Origin: Vitreoscilla sp.
Lineage (GTDB): Bacteria > Pseudomonadota > Gammaproteobacteria > Burkholderiales > Burkholderiaceae
Direction of reading: 5' to 3'
Assembly (NCBI GenBank): GCA_014378125.1
Contig: JACMOG010000561.1
Span: 1 to 21,188, forward strand
Length of the DNA: 21,188 nucleotides
Part shown: in pieces, positions 15,094 to 21,188 of the stretch
How the letters are laid out: every line of letters starts with the position of its first letter
Numbering within the stretch: the stretch's first letter is position 1
The notes under the pieces: generated by a model
What the model was told of the DNA's origin: nothing
The model's database searches: none
What the model saw: the letters and a program-made list of their open reading frames with translations, nothing else
Translations under genes and position numbers: made by a program

Positions 15094-15814
15094 ACGCCTT
15101 GCCCTGGCCGCGCTCGCGCTGGCATCCGCGGCGTTGCTGGCCGGCTGCGGCTCGGTGGGCATGCGCCTGCGCGGAACGCCCGAGCCTGCGCCCGCGACGG
15201 TCGCCAGCGCGCCCGCGCCCGAGAGCGCGGCCAGCGCCGCCGTCGCGGCGGCGCCCCGGGCCGCGTCCACCGGCCCCATTGCGCCGGCCACGCAGCGCGC
15301 GTACGACGACGCGCTGGCGCTGCTGCGCGCCGGCCACGCGGCCGACGCCGAACGCGGCTTCCGCGCGCTCGCGCAGTCCGACCCCGACCTGGCCGGCCCG
15401 CACGCCAACCTGGGCCTGCTGGCGCGCCAGGCGGGACACCTGCCCGAGGCCATCACCGAGCTCGAGAAGGCGACGACGCTCGCGCCCGGCCTCGCCGTCG
15501 CCTGGAACCAGCTGGGCCTGGCGTACCGCCAGGGCGGCGAGTTCACGAAGGCGCGCGACGCCTACGACCACGCGCTGGCCCTCGACCCGAACTACGCCAA
15601 CGCGGTACTGAACCTGGGCGTGCTCGACGACCTGTACCTGGCCGACAGCGCCCGCGCGCTGGAGCTCTACACGCGCTACCTCGCGCTCACCCCGGGCGGC
15701 GATCCCGTCGTCATGAAGTGGGTCGCCGACGTGAAAAATAGAAAGCCCGCCGGCGCTGCTGCGCCCGCGGCATCCGCAACGGCCCCGGCCGCCGCGCCGA
15801 AGGAAAAATCATGA
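15080..15814 (+). CDS. TPR lipoprotein (244 aa)
   Basis: It starts at ATG 15080 after GAAGGGAG, overlapping the previous gene by 14 nt. The signal peptide ends in lipobox LAGC (Cys23). An Ala/Pro/Ser-rich linker (about 33-70) resembles the linker of the unknown exported protein encoded at 9613. Three to four canonical TPRs follow (about 73-200): AYDDALALLRAGHAADAERGF, PHANLGLLARQAGHLPEAITELEKATTL, AWNQLGLAYRQGGEFTKARDAYDHALAL, AVLNLGVLDDLYLADSARALELYTRYL. The Ala/Pro tail ends in a Lys-rich tip. It is presumably an adaptor at the outer membrane within the trans-envelope assembly; the partner is unknown. Its stop overlaps the next start (ATGA). Confidence 0.85.
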   Translation: MRSAERLALAALALASAALLAGCGSVGMRLRGTPEPAPATVASAPAPESAASAAVAAAPRAASTGPIAPATQRAYDDALALLRAGHAADAERGFRALAQSDPDLAGPHANLGLLARQAGHLPEAITELEKATTLAPGLAVAWNQLGLAYRQGGEFTKARDAYDHALALDPNYANAVLNLGVLDDLYLADSARALELYTRYLALTPGGDPVVMKWVADVKNRKPAGAAAPAASATAPAAAPKEKS

Positions 15815-16116
15815 CCCGTCGCCTCGCCGCGCTGCTTACGATCAGTTGCCTTGTCGCCCCCGCGTTTGGCCAGGATCGCGCCGAAATCGACCCCACCAAG
15901 ATCATCGGCAACCGAGAATTGCCGAAGGTGCTCTATATCGTTCCCTGGAAGAAGCCGCTGCCGGGCGAACTGGCCGGCCGACCGCCGGTGAGCGTGGTCG
16001 ACGAGGCGCTGGCGCCGGTCGATCGCGACGTCTTCAAGCGCCAGGTGCGCTACGACAAGCTCGAACAGGCGCACGCGGCCGCGGTCGCTCCGCCTGCGCC
16101 GCCCGCGGCACCCTGA
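15811..16116 (+). CDS. Small exported protein of unknown function (101 aa)
   Basis: It starts in an ATGA overlap with the TPR lipoprotein gene. A short signal peptide (cleaved about AFG|QD at residue 20) precedes a compact, highly specific-looking core: AEIDPTKIIGNRELPKVLYIVPWKK, then LPGELAGRPPVSVVDEALAPVDRDVFKRQVRYDKLE, and an Ala/Pro tail. I do not recognise a named domain, but the density of charged and aromatic residues and the tight coupling argue for a real gene. It sits at the junction between the TPR lipoproteins and the inner-membrane motor genes, so it could link the two. After its stop there is a 61-nt pyrimidine-rich gap before the next gene. Confidence 0.75.
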   Translation: MTRRLAALLTISCLVAPAFGQDRAEIDPTKIIGNRELPKVLYIVPWKKPLPGELAGRPPVSVVDEALAPVDRDVFKRQVRYDKLEQAHAAAVAPPAPPAAP

Positions 16117-16177
16117 TCTTTCCCGAATTCCCGTCTTTCCTTCCCGTTTTTCGAATCTGTTCCCCGGAGATTTCCAG

Positions 16178-16828
16178 ATGAATTCCATCGAGTCGATCAT
16201 CAAGTTCTTCCAGGACTGTGGTCTGTTCATCTTCCCGAGCCTGGCCATCATGGCCACCGGCCTCGCCATCGCCATCGAGCGCTTCGTGTTCCTGCAGAAG
16301 GCCCGCGTGGCCAACCGCAAGGACTGGTCGAAGGTGCTGCCGCTGCTGCAGGGCGGCCAATGGAAGGAAGTGCTGGGCCTGACCGCGTCGTCCGACTCGG
16401 CCATCGGCAAGATCGTGCACAACGGCCTGGCGCGCCTGCAGTCGTCGCGCCGCCGCGACGACATCGACGCCGCGATGGAGGAAGGCATGATGGAAATCGT
16501 GCCGCGCCTCGAGAAGCGCACCCACTACATCGCCGTGTTCGCCAACGTCATCACGCTGGTGGGGCTGCTGGGCACCATCACCGGCCTGATCCACGCGTTC
16601 ACCGCCGTGTCGCAGGTCAACCCGGCGGAGAAGGCGGCGCTGCTGTCGGCGTCCATCTCCATCGCCATGAACAACACCGCGTTCGCGCTGATGGTGGCCA
16701 TTCCGTTCCTGCTGATCCACTCGTTCCTGCAGGCCCGCACCACCGACATCGTCGACGGCCTGGAGGCCGCCAAGATCAGCTTCCTGAACCTCGTCCAGCG
16801 TCTCGCTCCGGAACACAAGGCGGCCTGA
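16178..16828 (+). CDS. MotA/TolQ/ExbB-family proton channel subunit
   Basis: This 216-residue protein has a CCGGAG site 8 nt before the ATG. It has the TolQ/ExbB layout of three membrane helices: about 17-39 (LFIFPSLAIMATGLAIAIERFVF), 117-141 (YIAVFANVITLVGLLGTITGLIHAF) and 163-185 (AMNNTAFALMVAIPFLLIHSFL), with a large cytoplasmic loop between the first two. The conserved threonines of the ion path are visible in LLGTITGL (Thr133) and NNTAFALMVAIP (Thr167). In ExbB the latter segment carries a Glu a few residues earlier; here that region is SIAMNNT with no acid. With two TolR/ExbD-like partners and a TonB-like protein it forms a proton-motive motor module, like AglR of the myxobacterial AglRQS motor. 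Confidence 0.93.
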   Translation: MNSIESIIKFFQDCGLFIFPSLAIMATGLAIAIERFVFLQKARVANRKDWSKVLPLLQGGQWKEVLGLTASSDSAIGKIVHNGLARLQSSRRRDDIDAAMEEGMMEIVPRLEKRTHYIAVFANVITLVGLLGTITGLIHAFTAVSQVNPAEKAALLSASISIAMNNTAFALMVAIPFLLIHSFLQARTTDIVDGLEAAKISFLNLVQRLAPEHKAA

Positions 16829-16870
16829 ACATGAGCCGCTCCAACCACCCGGATCAACGGGGGTGCCGCC

Positions 16871-17365
16871 ATGCCGCGTAGACGCCTGAAGAAGGGTTCG
16901 GAGGCGCTCGAGGTGAGCGCGTTCATCAACCTGATCGTGGTGTTGATCCCGTTCCTGTTGTCGACGGCGGTGTTCTCGAACATGTCGGTGGTCGACCTCA
17001 CGTTGCCGGCCAAGTCGGCCAACTGGGAAGGCCTCGACAAGAACCCGCTGAAGCTGGAGGTCGTGGTGCGCCACGACAAGATCGAGGTGGGCGACAAGGT
17101 GGGCGGCCTGCTGTTCCCGGCAATCCCCAACACCGCCTCGGGCCCGGACCTCGCCACGCTCAACGCCGACCTGTTCGTGGTCAAGCAGAAGTTTCCCGAT
17201 GTCACGGCCGCGTCGCTGCTGCCCGAGCCGAACATCTCGTACGACACGGTGATCCACGTGATGGACGCGATGAGCATCGTCAAGTCGGCCAACGGCGGCA
17301 CCGAGGTGAAGGACATCCCGATGTTCCCCGGCATCTCCATCGGCGATGCGCCGGTGCGTCACTGA
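16871..17365 (+). CDS. TolR/ExbD-family protein 1, lacking the conserved membrane Asp
   Basis: This 164-residue protein starts after GGGGG at a 42-nt gap from the channel gene. It has a basic cytoplasmic N-terminus (MPRRRLKKGS), one helix (about 16-36, VSAFINLIVVLIPFLLSTAVF) and a periplasmic domain beginning MSVVDLTLP, the usual ExbD/TolR pattern. In the family the helix begins with a proton-accepting Asp (LIDVMLVLL-like); here the equivalent position is Asn20 in AFINLIVVL. The next gene product retains the Asp. The periplasmic part (LKLEVVVRHDKIEVGD, ISYDTVIHVMDAMSIVK) resembles the TolR dimerisation domain. It probably pairs with the second TolR-like protein to make an asymmetric stator plug. 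Membership is clear; the loss of Asp needs comparison with homologues. Confidence 0.9.
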   Translation: MPRRRLKKGSEALEVSAFINLIVVLIPFLLSTAVFSNMSVVDLTLPAKSANWEGLDKNPLKLEVVVRHDKIEVGDKVGGLLFPAIPNTASGPDLATLNADLFVVKQKFPDVTAASLLPEPNISYDTVIHVMDAMSIVKSANGGTEVKDIPMFPGISIGDAPVRH

Positions 17366-17377
17366 AAGGGGCCGGCG

Positions 17378-17860
17378 ATGAAGCTCACCCCCCTCCAGAA
17401 ACGCACCGCGCGCAACGCTCGCCATGGCAGCGGCCTCGACATGAACCTCGTGTCGCTGATCGACGTGTTCACCATCCTGATCTTCTTCCTGCTCTCGAGC
17501 TCGGGCGTCGAGACGCTGCCCGCGACCTCGGTGCACCTGCCGGAGTCGATCGCCAAGAAGGATCCGAAGGAGACGCTGGTGGTCGTGGTCAGCGCGACCG
17601 AGATCACCGTCGACGGGCGCAAGGTGGCCGACTCCGCGCCGCTGGCCACCGCCACGGAAGACCTCATCCCGGGCCTCAAGTCCGAGCTCGACCTCGTCTC
17701 GTCGCGTCCGGTGGCCCAGGCCGCCAACGCGTCGAACGCGCACGCGGTGACGATCATGGCCGACAAGGACATCCCCTACCAACTGCTGCGCAAGGTGATG
17801 TACACCGCGGCGCTGGCCGACTACACCGACGTGTCGTTTGCCGTGAATCGAAAGGAGTAG
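17378..17860 (+). CDS. TolR/ExbD-family protein 2, with the conserved membrane Asp
   Basis: This 160-residue protein starts 12 nt after the first TolR-like gene, preceded by AAAGGGG. It has a cytoplasmic N-terminus, one helix (about 22-42, MNLVSLIDVFTILIFFLLSSS) with the canonical Asp29 in SLIDVFTILIFFLL, and a periplasmic domain (LPATSVHLPES, TLVVVVSATEITVDGRKVADS, VTIMADKDIPYQLLRKVMYTAALADYTDVSFAVNRKE). The last segment is the typical TolR/ExbD C-terminal subdomain (MADKDIPYxLLRKVMYTA). It likely carries the proton relay for the motor. Its last codons contain an AAAGGAG ribosome-binding site for the short leader frame that follows. Confidence 0.94.
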   Translation: MKLTPLQKRTARNARHGSGLDMNLVSLIDVFTILIFFLLSSSGVETLPATSVHLPESIAKKDPKETLVVVVSATEITVDGRKVADSAPLATATEDLIPGLKSELDLVSSRPVAQAANASNAHAVTIMADKDIPYQLLRKVMYTAALADYTDVSFAVNRKE

Positions 17861-17947
17861 ATGTTGACCCCCGCGCTCCTTTCAGTCGCTGCCCCCCAAG
17901 GGGGTGGCCGCTTGCTCCGGGCGGCCGTTCGCCGCGCTGCGTCATGA
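17861..17947 (+). CDS. 28-codon leader frame that overlaps the TonB-like gene start
   Basis: ATG 17861 directly follows the previous stop and has AAAGGAG at 17851-17857. The frame encodes 28 residues (MLTPALLSVAAPQGGGRLLR and so on) and stops at TGA 17945-17947, which overlaps the ATG (17944) of the TonB-like gene. The TonB-like gene has no purine-rich site of its own, so ribosomes may reach it by terminating this frame. The peptide is encoded by a repeat-like hairpin element and probably has no function of its own. Real translation is unproven. Confidence 0.4.
   Translation: MLTPALLSVAAPQGGGRLLRAAVRRAAS
17866..17943. repeat. Repeat-like double-hairpin element between the second TolR-like and TonB-like genes
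   Basis: The spacer contains two adjacent palindromes: CCCCC/GGGGG around AA (17893-17904) and GGCCGC (17906-17911) with GCGGCC (17921-17926). The string GCTGCCCCCCAAGGGGG followed by a GGCCGC...GCGGCC hairpin matches a family of extragenic repeats I associate with Comamonadaceae and related Burkholderiales. The boundaries are approximate. It sits inside the operon, where it separates an AAAGGAG site from the TonB-like gene. Confirmation requires a genome-wide copy count. Confidence 0.6.
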
Positions 17948-19029
17948 CCGCCATCTCCTTCCGCACCTCCACGTTGCCGTGGGCGCTGGCCCACGACGAC
18001 GAGGAGCGTTTCCGCAAGCTGTTCCTCGCGCTGCTGGGGTTCGTGATCGTGTTCGGCATCGCGCTGCGTTTCATCACGCTGCCCGAGCCCGAGCGCACGG
18101 TGGCGCCGTCGCTGCCGCCGATCGCCGCCAAGCTGCTGCTGGACAAGCCCGCGCCGCCGCCTCCGCCGCCACCCAAGGTGGAGAAGGTGGAACCACCCAA
18201 GCCCGACGCCGCCGACAAGCGCGAAGCCGCACCGCTGCCCACCAAGCCCGTGCCGCGCGAGCGGCCCGTGGTGGAAGCGCGCCAGCCGATCCCGGGCAAG
18301 CCGCCGGGTGAAGACCGCGAGGCGGCGCGCAACAAGGCGGCCGGCATCGGCCTGCTCGCCGCGCTGAAGGATCAGTCGCCCGAACTACATGGCGCCCCCG
18401 TGGCCGTGCAACTGAACCAGGACATCAAGAAGGGCGCGGGCGTCGGCTCGGGCACCGGTGTCGGCGTCGGCGCCGGCAAGGAGCAGGGCCTGCCCGATCG
18501 CAACATGATCACGTCCAACGCCGCGGGCGGCAGCGGCGGCATCAACACCGCCGGCTTCAGCCGCGACAGCGGCGGCGGCGGCCTGGCCGGACGCGCCACC
18601 ACGGCCGTCCTGGGCGCGGCCGGTGGCGGCGGTGGCGGCGGCCCGGGCCTGGGCGGCCAGATCAGCGGCAGCGGCGGCCATGGCATGGGCACCGGCGGCA
18701 AGGCCGGCGGCACGCTCGCCAAGAGCGGCAGCGGCAAGGCCTCGCGCTCGATCGAGGAAGTGCGGCTCGTGCTGGAACGCAACAAGGGCGCGCTCTACGC
18801 GATCTACAACCGGGCGCTGCGTGAAGACGCGTCGCTGCAGGGCAAGTTCGTCGTCGAATTCACCATCTCGCCCAACGGCAGCGTCACGGCATGCACGCAG
18901 GTGTCGAGCGAGCTGAAGAACCCCGAGCTGGAGCAGAAGCTGCTGGCCCGCTTCCGGTCGATGACGTTCCCCGCCGAGGACGTCGAGACGCTGGTCACGC
19001 GCTACCCGATCGACTTCCTGCCGTCCTGA
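17944..19029 (+). CDS. TonB-like energy-transducing protein with AgmX/PglI-type C-terminal domain
   Basis: This 361-residue protein has a cytoplasmic N-terminus, one membrane helix (about 26-46), a Pro-rich periplasmic stretch (about 48-122, with a PPPPPPP run and KVEPPKP), a long Gly-rich segment (about 163-268) and a C-terminal domain (about 269-361). That domain (SIEEVRLVLERNKGALYAIYNRALREDASLQGKFVVEFTISPNGSVTACTQVSSELKNPELEQKLLARFRSMTF, then TRYPIDFLPS) is the AgmX/PglI-type TonB-related domain known from Myxococcus gliding proteins. It would transmit motor motion across the periplasm to TPR or outer-membrane partners. The start lacks a ribosome-binding site and overlaps a 28-codon leader stop. 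It is the last gene before a strong terminator. Confidence 0.92.
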   Translation: MTAISFRTSTLPWALAHDDEERFRKLFLALLGFVIVFGIALRFITLPEPERTVAPSLPPIAAKLLLDKPAPPPPPPPKVEKVEPPKPDAADKREAAPLPTKPVPRERPVVEARQPIPGKPPGEDREAARNKAAGIGLLAALKDQSPELHGAPVAVQLNQDIKKGAGVGSGTGVGVGAGKEQGLPDRNMITSNAAGGSGGINTAGFSRDSGGGGLAGRATTAVLGAAGGGGGGGPGLGGQISGSGGHGMGTGGKAGGTLAKSGSGKASRSIEEVRLVLERNKGALYAIYNRALREDASLQGKFVVEFTISPNGSVTACTQVSSELKNPELEQKLLARFRSMTFPAEDVETLVTRYPIDFLPS

Positions 19030-19046
19030 TCCCTCGCAGTCCCGAA

Positions 19047-19087
19047 GGGGCCTGGCCCCGAACGGGGCCAGGCCCCCTTTCTCTTTT
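19047..19087. terminator. Strong intrinsic terminator between convergent genes
   Basis: A perfect 13-bp stem pairs GGGGCCTGGCCCC (19047-19059) with GGGGCCAGGCCCC (19064-19076) around a GAAC loop, followed by a T-rich tail CTTTCTCTTTT. It lies 17 nt after the TonB-like stop and just before the stop of the opposing diguanylate cyclase, so it ends the plus-strand operon. On the minus strand the stem is followed only by a short CTTC-type stretch, so bidirectional function is possible but weaker. Confidence 0.92.
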
Positions 19088-19090
19088 CTG

Positions 19091-21085
19091 TCAGGCGGAC
19101 GCGAGACGGAACGTGTTGCGCCCGCCGTCCTTGGCCTCGTACAGCGCCTTGTCGGCCATGGCCAGCAGCCCGGATGGCTGGGCGTGGCCGTCGGCCTGCC
19201 AGGCGATGCCGATGCTGGCGGTGACCTGCAGGGGCACGCCCGCAACGTCGAACGGCCGGCCCATCGTGGCGAGGATCTTGCGCGCGATGAACTGCGGCTC
19301 GGCCGGCGTGTGCAGGCTCTCCAGGATCACGACGAACTCATCGCCGGCCAGGCGCGCCACGGTGTCGGTCTCGCGCACGCTGGCCACGAGGCGCTCCGCG
19401 AAGATCTTCAGCACCGCGTCGCCGGCGGCGTGGCCCAGCGTGTCGTTGATGCCCTTGAACTTGTCCACGTCGAGAAAGAACAGCGCGATCGGCATCTCCG
19501 TGCGCCGGCTGCGCGCCAGCGCCTCGGCCAGCTTCTCGTTGAACGCGTGGCGGTTGGCCAGCCCGGTGAGCGAATCGGTACGCGCCTGCAGAGCCAGTTT
19601 CGTCTCGGCGGCCTTCTCGGCGCTGACGTCCGACACCAGCACGTAGATGCCCTCCACGCGGCCTTCGACGATGTCGGGCACGTAGGTGCCATGGAGATGA
19701 CGATGGACGCCCAGCCAGGTGGACTCGATGTCGAAGTCGGCGCGCGCTCCCGCCAGCGTCCGGCGCAGGTGCACGTCGCGCTTCGCGTACTCCTCGGGAC
19801 CCAGCACCTCGGCCAGGCTGCGCCCGATCATGCCGGCCGCGTCGATGCCCATCCACATGCCGTACGTGCGGTTGCAGAACTGGTACCGCTCGTCCTTGTC
19901 GATGTAGGAGATCAGCACGGGCAGGTTGTCGGTGATCGTGCGCAGGCGCTGCTCGCTGCGGGCCCGTTCCTGTTCCGCGCGCAGGCGCGCCGACACGTCG
20001 TGCAGGAAGGCGTAGGCCACCTCGCCGGCCTCGGTGCGCAGCGCCGCGGCCGAGAGCTCCACCGGGATCTCGGCGCCCGACTTGTGCCGAACGGTCAGCT
20101 GCACCCGCTGGCCGGCGGCGGCGCCGCCGCGCGTGAACACGTCCACGCCCAGGCGGCGCGGGTCGCGCGCGCTCGCCGGCACCAGCAGGGTGTCCAGCGG
20201 CTCGCCGAAGGCCTCGTCGCGCGACCAGCCGAAGGTCTGCTCGGCCTGGCGGTTCCACTCGCTGACCTTGCCGTGCTCGTCGATGGCGATGTAGGCGTCG
20301 GGCGCGTGCGTGAGGATGGCGCGCAGCCGCTCCTCGCTGCGCCAGCGTTCGCGCATGGCCCAGGCGAGTTCCCTGTTGGTGTCCTCCTGCGCGGCCGTGC
20401 GCTCGATCACGCGGGCCTCGAGGCTCGCATTGAGGGTGCGCAGGTGGCCGGCGTCCTCGCGGTGGCGTTGCGCGTACAGGTCGAGTGCCTGGTTCAGCAG
20501 GTCGGCCTCCCGGTACAGCGGGTGGCCGGGTGCGGACGGCGGCGCGTCGTCGGATGCGCGCAGGCGGGCATCGAGCTCGCGCAGCGGCGTCGCCAGCCGG
20601 CGCGACAACAGCCACAGCAACGGCGCAGCCACCAGGCACAGCAGTGCGGCGGCCACGCGGGTGCGCACCTGCAGCGCGCGGAAGTCGGCCATGGCCACGC
20701 TCTCGGGCTGGCGCAACACCACGTCCCAGCCGAGCCCCGGAAACCGGCCGGCGCCCCGCGTGCGCGACTCCACCGACAGCTCGCCCTGGCGAAGCACCGG
20801 CAGCTTCTTGCCCTGGAGTTCGGGGGAGCCCAGCAACACGGTGCCGTCGGTGCCCACGATGAAGGCCTCGGCCTGGTGCTGTGCCAACGTGGCGTCGACC
20901 AGGTCGTGCTTGATGCCGGCGGCCCAGCTCCAGCTCAGGTGCGCGCCCAGCACGCCGCGCAGGCTGCCGTCGTCCGCGTGGACCGGTGTGGCGATGTCGA
21001 CGAAGCGCCAGGGCTCGGCCTGCGCCGGCAGCAGCTGCTCCAGCAGCAGCGCACGGTGCACGTCGCCCACGAACATGCCGTGCAA
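19091..21085 (-). CDS. Membrane PAS-PAS-GGDEF diguanylate cyclase, N-terminus incomplete
   Basis: Read from TTG at 21085 the product is 664 residues, but the frame stays open to the window edge. The N-terminal part (FVGDVHRALLLEQL, PWRFVDIATPVHADDGSLRGVLGAHLSWSW) is the distal half of a periplasmic Cache sensor; the proximal half is missing or frame-disrupted. Next come a membrane helix (about 145-161), a coiled linker, PAS1 (about 250-370, ILTHAPDAYIAIDEHGKVSEWN), PAS2 (about 378-495, ITDNLPVLISYIDKDERYQFCN) and a GGDEF domain (about 500-660). The active-site loop is AGDEF (580-584) rather than GGDEF, a substitution found in some active cyclases. The inhibitory-site RETD lies five residues upstream, and metal ligands are in LDVDKFKGIND. 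It makes cyclic di-GMP, a common switch between surface attachment and motility. It converges on the operon and shares its terminator region. Confidence 0.9.
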   Translation of the reverse strand: MHGMFVGDVHRALLLEQLLPAQAEPWRFVDIATPVHADDGSLRGVLGAHLSWSWAAGIKHDLVDATLAQHQAEAFIVGTDGTVLLGSPELQGKKLPVLRQGELSVESRTRGAGRFPGLGWDVVLRQPESVAMADFRALQVRTRVAAALLCLVAAPLLWLLSRRLATPLRELDARLRASDDAPPSAPGHPLYREADLLNQALDLYAQRHREDAGHLRTLNASLEARVIERTAAQEDTNRELAWAMRERWRSEERLRAILTHAPDAYIAIDEHGKVSEWNRQAEQTFGWSRDEAFGEPLDTLLVPASARDPRRLGVDVFTRGGAAAGQRVQLTVRHKSGAEIPVELSAAALRTEAGEVAYAFLHDVSARLRAEQERARSEQRLRTITDNLPVLISYIDKDERYQFCNRTYGMWMGIDAAGMIGRSLAEVLGPEEYAKRDVHLRRTLAGARADFDIESTWLGVHRHLHGTYVPDIVEGRVEGIYVLVSDVSAEKAAETKLALQARTDSLTGLANRHAFNEKLAEALARSRRTEMPIALFFLDVDKFKGINDTLGHAAGDAVLKIFAERLVASVRETDTVARLAGDEFVVILESLHTPAEPQFIARKILATMGRPFDVAGVPLQVTASIGIAWQADGHAQPSGLLAMADKALYEAKDGGRNTFRLASA

Positions 21086-21188
21086 GAGCGTGCGGCGGGA
21101 AGCGAATGGGTCATTTTGGCGACAGCGAGGGACTGCACCCCGGCATATCGGCCAGACCGTCCGGATCTGAATGCGCGCGGACCGCCCC

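Noticed and set aside
10143..15546. Several long minus-strand open frames opposite the TPR genes
   Set aside because: They are antisense shadows with skewed composition and no domain signals; the plus-strand TPR repeats, signal peptides and ribosome-binding sites are convincing.
16831..16881. Short frame MSRSNHPDQRGCRHAA between the TolQ-like and first TolR-like genes
   Set aside because: It is only 16 codons, has no clear ribosome-binding site and runs out of frame into the TolR-like gene. It is probably spacer sequence.
16178..19029. A standard Tol-Pal or TonB-ExbBD iron-uptake locus
   Set aside because: There is no TolA, TolB, Pal or TonB-dependent receptor. There are two TolR-like genes, and the TonB-like protein has an AgmX/PglI-type C-terminus in an operon with TPR proteins.
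1..21188. CRISPR arrays, tRNA or rRNA genes, insertion sequences, integrases or phage genes
   Set aside because: I saw no regularly spaced direct repeats, cloverleaf-like sequences, transposase or integrase motifs. The only repeat-like elements are the two palindromic ones described.

Overview
The window is about 70% GC, densely packed, and has the strong third-position G/C bias of a high-GC Gram-negative bacterium. A repeat-like hairpin element of a type I associate with Burkholderiales (Comamonadaceae and relatives), together with the System I cytochrome c maturation genes, suggests a betaproteobacterium of that order. This placement is inferred; no rRNA or other marker gene is present.

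Layout. (1) Positions 1-1186 hold the 3' end of a cytochrome c maturation operon: ccmH, cut by the window edge, then a TPR-containing CcmI. A 50-nt hairpin follows immediately, and a 317-nt gap separates it from the next gene. (2) Positions 1504-19029 read as one very long co-directional operon of 16 genes plus one 28-codon leader frame, with gaps from a 17-nt overlap to 83 nt. In order it encodes: an ApbE-type FMN transferase; a 1003-residue lipoprotein with a hydrazine-synthase-alpha-like propeller region and three CXXCH haem sites; a second lipoprotein with a CX4CH site; two outer-membrane beta-barrels, the first carrying an SH3b-like domain; a TlpA-like thioredoxin; a DUF4266 mini-lipoprotein; a DUF3570 protein; an unknown exported protein; three TPR proteins (641, 971 and 244 aa, the last two lipoproteins); a 101-aa exported protein; a TolQ/ExbB-like channel subunit; two TolR/ExbD-like subunits; and a TonB-like protein with an AgmX/PglI-type C-terminus. 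A strong palindromic terminator closes the operon. (3) On the minus strand, converging on that terminator, is a membrane-anchored PAS-PAS-GGDEF diguanylate cyclase whose N-terminal part is damaged or incomplete at the window edge.

How the genes may work together. The distal half (TolQ-like, two TolR-like, AgmX/PglI-type TonB-like, TPR proteins, outer-membrane barrels) has the parts list of an ion-driven machine spanning the envelope, reminiscent of the myxobacterial AglRQS-Glt and Nfs complexes. The proximal half supplies exported redox chemistry: c-type haem lipoproteins, a thiol-disulfide protein, and a probable flavin-attachment enzyme with the DUF4266/DUF3570 pair. The two halves share one operon and sit directly downstream of ccm genes, which suggests an uncharacterised system coupling multihaem or flavinylated lipoproteins to an energised trans-envelope complex. 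Its function cannot be read from the sequence.
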